From Clostridiales bacterium (GTDB lineage Bacteria > Bacillota > Clostridia > Oscillospirales > Oscillospiraceae), in assembly GCA_021200895.1 (NCBI GenBank), contig JAJQFX010000064.1, forward strand, positions 1 through 8,360: a stretch of DNA of 8,360 nucleotides. The letters are read 5' to 3'. Shown here in pieces: positions 1-5,661 of the stretch. How positions within the stretch are numbered: the stretch's first letter is position 1; each line of letters starts with the position of its first letter. The notes beneath the pieces were generated by a model. That model had not been told where the DNA came from, searched no databases, and saw nothing but the letters and a program-made list of their open reading frames with translations. The position numbers were made by a program, and so were the translations under genes.

Positions 1-40
1 CCCCCCCCCCTATTTTTTTTACACCCCCACCCGGGCTAAG
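1..40. other. Homopolymer-rich left edge, likely assembly artefact
   Basis: The window opens with ten C, then a T run of eight broken from it by TA, then ACACCCCCACCC. Nothing else in this G+C-rich sequence looks like this. It falls exactly at the edge, inside what should be coding sequence for the N-terminal part of the iron transporter. The residues it would encode (Pro/Ile/Phe/Thr/Pro) do not look like FeoA. I read it as low-quality contig-end sequence (inference) rather than a biological element. Confidence 0.55.
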
Positions 41-2153
41 CCCCCAATGCGATGCCCGGTGGCGTGGCCTTTGCCACCCCGGCCTGGGGGAAGGCGGCAA
101 GTACCACGAGAAGACCACCGAGACCCCCCTCCCCAAGGGGGAAACCCTGACCTTCGCCCTGGTGGGCAACCAGAACAGCGGCAAGACCACCCTGTTCAAC
201 CGGCTCACCGGCTCCAACCAGCACGTCGGCAACTTCCCCGGCGTCACGGTAGACCGAAAGGACGGCGTTATCAAGGGCCACCCCAACACTATGGTCACTG
301 ACCTGCCGGGCATCTACTCCATGTCCCCCTACAGCAGCGAGGAGATGGTGACCCGCCAGTTCATCCTCCAGGAGAAGCCCAAGGGCATCATCAACATCGT
401 GGACGCCTCCAACATCGAACGGAACCTGTACCTCACCATGCAACTGCTGGAGTTGAACGTCCCCATGGTCATCGCCCTGAACATGATGGACGAGGTGCGG
501 GAGAACGGCGGCTCCGTCCGGGTGAACGAAATGGAGCAGCTGCTGGGGGTGCCTGTGGTGCCCATCTCGGCGGCGAAGGACGAGGGCATTGACGAGCTGG
601 TGCGCCATGCCCTCCATGTGGCCAACTTCCAGGAGCGCCCCCGCAAGGCGGACTTTTGCAGCGCCAACGACGACGGCGGCGCGGTACATCGGTGCGTCCA
701 CGGCATTATGCACCTCGTCGAGGATCATGCCCGCCGGGCGGAGATCCCCCTCCGCTTCGCCGCCTCCAAGCTGGCGGAGGGCGACCAGTCGGTGCTGGAC
801 GCCCTGGCCTTAGACCAGAACGAGACGGAAATGCTGGAGCATATCATTCAGCAGATGGAGACGGAGCGGGGGCTTGACCGGGCGGCGGCCATGGCGGATA
901 TGCGCTTCCGCTTCATTCAGCGGGTCTGCGGCGAGACGGTGGTGAAGCCCCAGGAGAGCCGGGAGCATCGCCGCAGCCAGGCCATCGACCGGATTTTGAC
1001 CGGCAAATACACCGCCATCCCGGTGTTCGTCCTCATCATGGCGGCGGTGTTCTGGCTGACCTTCAACGTCATTGGGGCGTGGCTATCCGACCTGCTGGAG
1101 CTGTTCATCGGCTGGCTCACCGACCTTGTGGACGCGGGGCTGACCGCGCTGGAGGTCAACGAGGCCCTCCGCTCCCTCATCATTGACGGCGTGTTCAGCG
1201 GCGTGGGCAGCGTCCTCAGCTTTTTGCCCATCATCGTGACGCTGTTCCTCTTCCTCTCCCTGCTGGAGGACAGCGGCTATATGGCGCGGGTGGCCTTCGT
1301 CATGGACAAGCTGCTGCGGAAAATCGGCCTTTCCGGCCGGAGCATCGTCCCCATGCTTATCGGCTTCGGCTGCACGGTGCCGGGGGTCATGGCCTGCCGC
1401 ACCCTGCCCTCCGACCGGGACAGGAAAATGACCATCCTGCTGACCCCCTTTATGAGCTGCTCCGCCAAGCTGCCCATTTACGCCTTCTTTACCGCCGCCT
1501 TCTTCCCAGACAATGGGGCGCTGGTGATGGTGGGGCTGTACTTCTTCGGCATTTTGGTCAGCATTTTGATGGCCCTCCTGATGAAGGGCAGCCTGTTCAA
1601 GGGGGAGGCGGTGCCCTTCGTCATGGAGCTGCCCAACTACCGGATGCCCAGCGTCAAGAACGTGGCCCAGCTGCTGTGGGAAAAGGCCAAGGACTTTCTG
1701 GAGCGGGCCTTCACCGTCATTTTCCTGGCCACCATCATCATCTGGTTCCTCCAGTCCTTTGACTTCCGGCTGAACATGGTCACAGATGCCCAGGACAGCA
1801 TCCTGGCCGCCATCGCCGGGGTGATCGCCCCCATCTTCAAGCCCCTGGGCTTCGGGGACTGGCGCATCTCCACCGCCCTCATCAGCGGGTTCCTGGCGAA
1901 GGAGAGCGTGGTATCCACCCTGTCCATCCTGCTGCCCACCACTGAGGCCCTGTCCTCCATCCTGACACCCCTCAGCGCCCTGGCGCTGCTGGTGTTCTGC
2001 CTGCTGTACACCCCCTGCGTGGCGGCCATCGCCTCCATCCGGCGGGAGCTGGGAGGCCGGTGGGCGGCCTATGTGGTGGTGGCCCAGTGCGTCATCGCCT
2101 GGGTGGCGGCGCTGCTGGTGCGCACCGTGGGGCTGCTGCTGGGGTTTGTGTGA
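3..2153 (+). CDS. feoB: Ferrous iron transporter FeoB (5' partial, probably a FeoA-FeoB type)
   Basis: Inner-membrane Fe(II) uptake protein with a GTP-binding domain followed by a polytopic channel domain. Counting from the GTG at 162 as residue 1, the G domain shows G1 GNQNSGKTT (2-10), G2 within GVTV (27-30), G3 DLPG (47-50), G4 NMMD (107-110) and a G5-like SAAKDEG (136-142). The membrane part starts near 284 and carries the Gate-domain motifs GFGCTVPG (401-408), MSCSAKLP (431-438) and YTPC (616-619). It ends normally at 663. The GTG at 162 cannot be the true start because it removes the first beta strand (FAL before VGNQN). The same frame is open to the left edge and contains HPGLGEGGKYH (bases 75-107), which I recall as linker in FeoA-FeoB fusions of gut Clostridia; the FeoA part would lie beyond the window. 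The first ~40 codons' worth of bases is less reliable because the edge is low-complexity. FeoB identity is secure; the N-terminal layout is inference. Confidence 0.95.
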   Translation, partial: PPPIFFTPPPGLSPQCDARWRGLCHPGLGEGGKYHEKTTETPLPKGETLTFALVGNQNSGKTTLFNRLTGSNQHVGNFPGVTVDRKDGVIKGHPNTMVTDLPGIYSMSPYSSEEMVTRQFILQEKPKGIINIVDASNIERNLYLTMQLLELNVPMVIALNMMDEVRENGGSVRVNEMEQLLGVPVVPISAAKDEGIDELVRHALHVANFQERPRKADFCSANDDGGAVHRCVHGIMHLVEDHARRAEIPLRFAASKLAEGDQSVLDALALDQNETEMLEHIIQQMETERGLDRAAAMADMRFRFIQRVCGETVVKPQESREHRRSQAIDRILTGKYTAIPVFVLIMAAVFWLTFNVIGAWLSDLLELFIGWLTDLVDAGLTALEVNEALRSLIIDGVFSGVGSVLSFLPIIVTLFLFLSLLEDSGYMARVAFVMDKLLRKIGLSGRSIVPMLIGFGCTVPGVMACRTLPSDRDRKMTILLTPFMSCSAKLPIYAFFTAAFFPDNGALVMVGLYFFGILVSILMALLMKGSLFKGEAVPFVMELPNYRMPSVKNVAQLLWEKAKDFLERAFTVIFLATIIIWFLQSFDFRLNMVTDAQDSILAAIAGVIAPIFKPLGFGDWRISTALISGFLAKESVVSTLSILLPTTEALSSILTPLSALALLVFCLLYTPCVAAIASIRRELGGRWAAYVVVAQCVIAWVAALLVRTVGLLLGFV

Positions 2154-2185
2154 GGAAAGGCGGAAACGTGACATAGGAGGCGCTG

Positions 2186-3085
2186 ATGAAGTACATGACC
2201 TTCCCTTCCTCCTGCGCCTTTGCGGGGGTGGCCAATCTGCTGGCCTTTGCCGGTGCGGACACTTCGGACAGGGAAATCGCCCTGGGGATGGGGCTGCCTT
2301 ACCTTTTTGCAAAATCGGAACAGGGCGGCTACCTGTCCGGGCCGATGATGCAGACGGGGGAACTGTTCGACCTGTTTCTGCGGCCCAGGGGGTTCCACCT
2401 GGCGGAGCAGCGGGCAATGCCCTCCGCTGTGCCGGGGCTGCTGGCCCATCACGCCCCGGCCATGGTGGGTCTTCGGCTGGATGCGGACAGGAAGCACGCT
2501 GTCATTTACACCGGACGGGACGGGGATGGACGCTACCGCCTCCTCAACAACAAGCGGGAGGATGCCCCAGACTGTGACCGGTTCCTGTTCACGGAGGAGG
2601 AATTTCTTGCCAGATTGGACGACTCTGTCACGGTGGGATGGCTGGAAGCTGTCCCCTGCGCCGATGTGTCACTTTTACCGTATCTGACTGGCTCCATGCA
2701 GGCGTTTCAGGAAATGCGGGGCGAACTGCTGGCCTTTTGCGGGGCGGCCCACACCTGGGCCGAGCTTCGGCAGGCCCGGGACCCGCTGTTTCGCCCGCTG
2801 CTGCTGGACGGCGTCTCCATGGCAAATCTGCTGGGGGAATCTGCCCTGGAGGAAGCGCTCCGCGCACTGCAATCGGCGTTCCTCGCCGCCCTGCGGCGGG
2901 GGCAGACGGTGGCGGCAGGTGAGGTGCTGCCGGTGCCAAAGCTGGAGGAGGCTCTGGAGGCGTATCTTCGGCTGCTGGTGGAGAAGCAGGAGACGCTGCG
3001 CAAGAGCCATGAAAGCGGGATGAAGCAACTGTGCCATGCAGTCCCAGGCTGCAAGCGGCTACAGGAATACAAAGACAGACTATAA
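2186..3085 (+). CDS. C39/BtrH-N-like papain-fold protein, function unknown
   Basis: This 299-residue protein has no signal peptide or clear membrane segment, so it is probably cytoplasmic. Residues 1-155 resemble the papain-like fold of C39 peptidases and BtrH-N domains: Cys10 heads a helix (SSCAFAGVANLLAF, 8-21), and a strand with His104 (KHAVIYTG) is followed by a second strand with Asn121/Asn122 (YRLLNNK), giving a Cys-His-Asn arrangement. The usual Gln/Asn upstream of the Cys (oxyanion hole) is not evident, so activity is uncertain. Residues 165-299 are mostly helical, with a charged, possibly coiled-coil end (251-299). The start is supported by AGGAGG at 2175-2180, five bases before the ATG. 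It begins 32 bases after feoB on the same strand with no terminator between, so co-transcription is likely. A role in iron uptake is not shown. It could instead be an enzymatically inactive, peptide- or acyl-binding relative. That it is a gene is very likely; the family call is tentative. Confidence 0.8.
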   Translation: MKYMTFPSSCAFAGVANLLAFAGADTSDREIALGMGLPYLFAKSEQGGYLSGPMMQTGELFDLFLRPRGFHLAEQRAMPSAVPGLLAHHAPAMVGLRLDADRKHAVIYTGRDGDGRYRLLNNKREDAPDCDRFLFTEEEFLARLDDSVTVGWLEAVPCADVSLLPYLTGSMQAFQEMRGELLAFCGAAHTWAELRQARDPLFRPLLLDGVSMANLLGESALEEALRALQSAFLAALRRGQTVAAGEVLPVPKLEEALEAYLRLLVEKQETLRKSHESGMKQLCHAVPGCKRLQEYKDRL

Positions 3086-3109
3086 AATCGAAACCTGGAG
3101 AAGAAACAT

Positions 3110-3594
3110 ATGATTAGACTAAGACCATATAAATCTTCGGATGTAGATACGATATTATCGTGGTGCCAAGATGAAAAAGCATTTTATCAATGGACAGCAG
3201 GTATACTCGGTAATTATCCTATCACGCAAGATGAATTCCATTTTGTTGAATCTCTCATGCCATTTACAGCATTTGATGAAACAGGAATTGTCGGTTTTTT
3301 ACGCTAAGACATCCTGATAAATCATTAAATGAACTACGCTTTGGATTTATTATTGTAAATCCTCACATGAGAGGAAAAGGCTACGGCAAAGCTATGCTCC
3401 AGCTAGGTTTAAAATTTGCATTTGAACTATATGGCGCAAAAAAGGTATCATTGGGTGTTTTTGAGAACAACCTTCCGGCTTATTACTGTTATAAAGCGGT
3501 CGGTTTTAGTGATGTCGTTCCAGATACAACAGAAAAATATTGTATTCTGGGTGAAGAATGGACGTGCAAAGAACTGATTATGGTAAATGGATAA
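3110..3594 (+). pseudogene. GNAT family N-acetyltransferase, interrupted by a -1 frameshift
   Basis: Two pieces in different frames make one GNAT acetyltransferase, which would transfer acetyl from acetyl-CoA to an unknown amine. Piece one (3110-3307, 65 codons) begins MIRLRPYKSSDVDTIL and stops at TAA just after VGFLR. Piece two continues one base back as TLRHPDKSLNELRFGF and ends at TAA 3592-3594. It carries acetyl-CoA motif A (VNPHMRGKGYGKAML, the R-x-x-G-x-G loop) and motif B (ENNLPAYYCYKAVGF). One extra T in the six-T run at 3295-3300 would restore about 161 residues, reading VGFFTLRH, a normal length for the family. A ribosome binding site, GGAG at 3097-3100, precedes the ATG. Composition is striking: about 37% G+C over 3121-3240, against about 65% in the neighbouring stretches I counted, which suggests acquisition from a low-G+C relative. 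Either the gene is decayed, the sequence has an error, or a frameshift is used. Confidence 0.85.
3295..3301 (+). other. Slippery heptamer T TTT TTA at the frameshift point
   Basis: In the upstream frame the codons read GGT TTT TTA CGC TAA. The heptamer T TTT TTA is therefore correctly phased for a -1 slip (X XXY YYZ), the same heptamer as the HIV-1 gag-pol site. A -1 slip here would continue as acg cta aga (TLR) straight into the second half of the acetyltransferase. I see only a weak 5-bp pairing downstream (AAATC near 3319 with GATTT near 3344) and no strong stem-loop or internal Shine-Dalgarno. A simple one-base loss from a T7 run explains it at least as well. Confidence 0.4.
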
Positions 3595-3647
3595 ATATGA
3601 AAGCAGGCGATAAAATTGGGGAAACAACGAGGACACAACATCGAAGC

Positions 3648-3653
3648 GAGGTG
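3648..3653 (+). promoter_or_regulatory. Ribosome binding site fixing the start of the second GNAT gene
   Basis: GAGGTG lies six bases before the ATG at 3660. The open frame extends back to 3558, with other ATGs at 3597 and 3654. The ATG at 3654 directly abuts this site, and the one at 3597 has no convincing site. The protein from 3660 begins MELCRAGEQDA, as expected for a GNAT N-terminus, while the upstream translation does not look like protein and overlaps the preceding gene. Confidence 0.6.
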
Positions 3654-3659
3654 ATGACC

Positions 3660-4121
3660 ATGGAGCTATGCAGAGCAGGTGAGCAGGATGCCCGGCGGCT
3701 GTGGGAGATGCAGGTGGAGGCGTTCCGCGCCCTGTATGCCAAATACCAGGATACGGAGACCAGTCCGGCGGCGGAACCCCTCCAGAAAACGATAACGCGG
3801 TTGCAGCAGCCCGCTACCTACTATTACTTCATTCGGGAAAAGGGGGTGGAGGTCGGCGCGATTCGCGTTGTGGACACACAGGAACCCGGTACCCCGAAAC
3901 GAATCTCCCCTCTCTTTATCCTGCCGCGCTACCGCAACCGGGGCCTTGCGCAAAAGGCAATTCGAGCAGTGGAGGAACTGCACGGCCCTTCCAATTGGGA
4001 GTTGGACACCATTTTACAGGAGGCGGGGAATTGCCATCTTTACGAGAAGATGGGATACTGTCAGACGGGAAAGACCGTGCCAGTGAATGACAAACTGACG
4101 CTGGTTATTTATCGGAAGTAA
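3660..4121 (+). CDS. GNAT family N-acetyltransferase (intact)
   Basis: A cytoplasmic acetyltransferase of 153 residues, predicted to use acetyl-CoA; the acceptor is not predictable. The N-terminal helix region (MELCRAGEQDARRLWEMQ, 1-18) and strand VGAIRVVD (65-72) lead to the acetyl-CoA loop, LFILPRYRNRGLAQKAI at 85-101, where RNRGLA matches the R-x-x-G-x-A form of motif A. Asn124 and the YEKMGY segment (128-133) form motif B. The length is normal for a single GNAT domain. G+C is about 65% in the stretch I counted (3721-3780), matching the chromosome and unlike the broken GNAT just upstream. The two proteins do not look like recent duplicates. It starts 65 bases after the broken gene and is followed by the hairpin terminator, so it is the last gene of the plus-strand group. 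An earlier start at 3654 or 3597 is possible but less likely. Confidence 0.88.
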   Translation: MELCRAGEQDARRLWEMQVEAFRALYAKYQDTETSPAAEPLQKTITRLQQPATYYYFIREKGVEVGAIRVVDTQEPGTPKRISPLFILPRYRNRGLAQKAIRAVEELHGPSNWELDTILQEAGNCHLYEKMGYCQTGKTVPVNDKLTLVIYRK

Positions 4122-4152
4122 CGCTCCATACAACGTCCAGATTACAAACAAA

Positions 4153-4196
4153 AACGCTGCGGCGCGCCCTTCAAAAGCGTACCGCAGCGTTGTTTT
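4153..4196. terminator. Bidirectional rho-independent terminator between convergent genes
   Basis: A perfect 10-bp inverted repeat, AACGCTGCGG at 4153-4162 and CCGCAGCGTT at 4182-4191, encloses a 19-base loop that can pair further (GCG/CGC). A T-rich run (TTGTTTT) follows on the plus strand, serving the GNAT gene that ends at 4121. On the minus strand the repeat is followed by TTTTTGTTTGT, a better U tract, serving the gat operon whose last gene ends at 4210. It occupies most of the 88-base space between the two converging groups. Confidence 0.88.
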
Positions 4197-4209
4197 CTAT
4201 TCGTTGGTG

Positions 4210-5643
4210 TCAGCCCTCCAGCTTCTGATTCAGCAAAGTGCTGACCGCCTTGGGGTCGCCCTTGCCCCTGAGCCGCTTCATGCACTGGCCCATCAGGAAG
4301 CCCACGGCTTTCTTTTTTCCGGCCTTGTAGTCGGCCACGGACTGGGGGTTCTCCGCCAACACCGCCGTGACCGCCTCCTCCAGCAATCCGGCATCGTTGA
4401 CCTGCTCCAGGCCGTGCTGGCGCATATAGTCCTCCACGTCGGCGTTGTCCTCAAAGCAGCCCCGCAGCACCTTTGCGGCGCTGCCCCGGTTCAGCCGCCC
4501 GGCGGACACCAGGCCAATCAATTTGGCCAGGTTCTCCGGCGCGAAAATCATTTCCTTCACGTCCAGGCCCCGCTCTTTCAGTTCCCGCAGCACTTCGCCC
4601 TGCACCCAGTCGCTGGCCTGCTTGGGGCTGGCCCCGGCGGCCACCGTTTCCTCAAAGAAGGCCGCCATGGCCCGGCTGGAGGTCAGCAGTTCCGCGTCCT
4701 TGGCGGAGAGGCCCCACTGGGCCTGATACCGCTCCCGTTTGGCCTCCGCCATCTCCGGCATGGCCTGCCGCAGTGATTCCAGATAGGCGTCGGACAGCTC
4801 CATGGGCGGAATGTCCGGCTCCGGGAAGTAGCGGTAATCCTGGGCGTTCTCCTTGGAGCGCATGGAGTAGGTGGCGTCCTTATTGTCGTCCCACCGGCGG
4901 GTCTCCTGAATCACCCGCTTGTGGTCCAGTTCGATACGCTCCTGCTGGCGGCGGGCCTCGTAGGCGATGGCGCGGGAGATGGCCTTGAAGGAGTTCAGGT
5001 TCTTCATCTCCGTGCGGGTACCCAGCTCGTCGCTGCCCTGGGGGCGGACGGACAGGTTCACGTCGCAGCGGAGGCTGCCCTCCTGCATCTTGCAGTCGGA
5101 GACCCCCAGGTATTCCAGGGTGGAGCGGAGCTTCTCCAGGTAGGCGATGACCTCGTCCGCCGAACGAAAATCCGGCTCCGTGACGATTTCAATCAGGGGG
5201 ACGCCGCAGCGGTTGTAGTCCGCCCGGGTCTGGTCGATCCAGTTGTCATGCACCAGCTTGCCCGCGTCCTCCTCCATGTGCAGCTCGTGGATGCGGATGA
5301 CCTTCTCCTCGCTGCCCACCCGGATGGGAACGCTGCCGTTCCTGCCGATGGGCAGGTACAGCTGGGACACCTGGTACGCCTTGGGCAGGTCGGGGTAGAA
5401 GTAGTTCTTCCGGTCAAACTTGCAGTACTGGGTGACGGTACAGTTCAGCGCCAGGGACGCCTTGGCGGCGTACTCCAGTACCTTTTTGTTCATCACCGGC
5501 AGGGTGCCGGGCATACCGGTGCAGACGGGGCAGACGTGGGTGTTGGGCGCGCCGCCAAATTCGGTGGAGCAGCTGCAAAAGATTTTCGTCCTGGTGGCCA
5601 GCTCCACATGGGTCTCCAGACCGATGACAACTTCCCAGTTCAT
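4210..5643 (-). CDS. gatB: Asp/Glu-tRNA amidotransferase subunit B (GatB)
   Basis: The tRNA-binding and kinase/transamidase subunit of GatCAB. It activates the side chain of Asp-tRNA(Asn) or Glu-tRNA(Gln) with ATP and adds ammonia channelled from GatA. From the ATG at 5643 it is 477 residues, the usual length. It starts MNWEVVIGLETHVEL and has a four-cysteine zinc site (C23, C25, C38, C41). The family signature ADYNRCGVPLIEIVTEPD lies at 141-158, followed by DYRYFPEPDIPP (269-280) and a C-terminal YqeY-like tRNA-binding tail (from about 330), ending LLNQKLEG. A Shine-Dalgarno AGGAGG sits about ten bases before this ATG. In the sequence as given, the frame is open from gatA straight into gatB with no stop, so the protein could be made as a GatA-GatB fusion, as a separate subunit from its own start, or both. 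It is the last gene of the operon, with a terminator 14 bases after its stop. Confidence 0.96.
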   Translation of the reverse strand: MNWEVVIGLETHVELATRTKIFCSCSTEFGGAPNTHVCPVCTGMPGTLPVMNKKVLEYAAKASLALNCTVTQYCKFDRKNYFYPDLPKAYQVSQLYLPIGRNGSVPIRVGSEEKVIRIHELHMEEDAGKLVHDNWIDQTRADYNRCGVPLIEIVTEPDFRSADEVIAYLEKLRSTLEYLGVSDCKMQEGSLRCDVNLSVRPQGSDELGTRTEMKNLNSFKAISRAIAYEARRQQERIELDHKRVIQETRRWDDNKDATYSMRSKENAQDYRYFPEPDIPPMELSDAYLESLRQAMPEMAEAKRERYQAQWGLSAKDAELLTSSRAMAAFFEETVAAGASPKQASDWVQGEVLRELKERGLDVKEMIFAPENLAKLIGLVSAGRLNRGSAAKVLRGCFEDNADVEDYMRQHGLEQVNDAGLLEEAVTAVLAENPQSVADYKAGKKKAVGFLMGQCMKRLRGKGDPKAVSTLLNQKLEG

Positions 5644-5661
5644 GCCCTTTCCCCCTCCTTC
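5644..5661 (-). other. GatA-GatB join retaining gatB ribosome binding site
   Basis: Read on the minus strand, the join is GAAGGAGGGGGAAAGGGC followed by ATG. It contains an AGGAGG (5654-5659) ten bases before the gatB start, so it looks like a normal intercistronic ribosome binding site that happens to be read through as EGGGKG. The G5 run (5651-5655) is the likely place of a one-base change: with four G the upstream frame becomes GGG GAA AGG GCA TGA, a stop overlapping the gatB ATG. Confidence 0.7.

Noticed and set aside
47..301. Out-of-frame 84-codon frame at the left edge
   Set aside because: It overlaps the FeoB G1-G3 motifs in another frame, and its Arg/Pro/Gly-rich translation is typical of a shifted frame in G+C-rich coding DNA.
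36..728. A 230-codon minus-strand frame opposite the FeoB G domain
   Set aside because: It is antisense to the conserved GTP-binding motifs, with a low-complexity Val/Gly/His/Leu-rich translation and no plausible family.
1083..2417. A 444-codon open frame on the minus strand, opposite feoB and the next gene
   Set aside because: It spans two well-supported plus-strand genes, is rich in Gly, His, Gln, Pro and Asp with no recognisable domain, and is explained by G/C-biased third positions of the real genes.
3058..3090. TATAAA-like -10 box at 3081 before the broken GNAT gene
   Set aside because: It overlaps the previous gene's stop codon, and the hexamer at the right distance upstream (GCTACA) is a poor -35. 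TATA-like strings are expected at the edge of an A+T-rich segment.
3082..3625. Possible short direct repeats (ATAAAAT at 3082 and 3610) flanking the A+T-rich GNAT gene
   Set aside because: Only seven identical bases of A/T-rich sequence with a loosely similar continuation. This is too short and low-complexity to call a target-site duplication or att site, and no mobile-element gene is present.
3558..3659. N-terminal extension of the second GNAT to the ATG at 3558 or 3597
   Set aside because: It overlaps the end of the preceding gene or lacks a ribosome binding site, and the extra residues do not resemble a GNAT N-terminus. GAGGTG before 3660 gives a better start.
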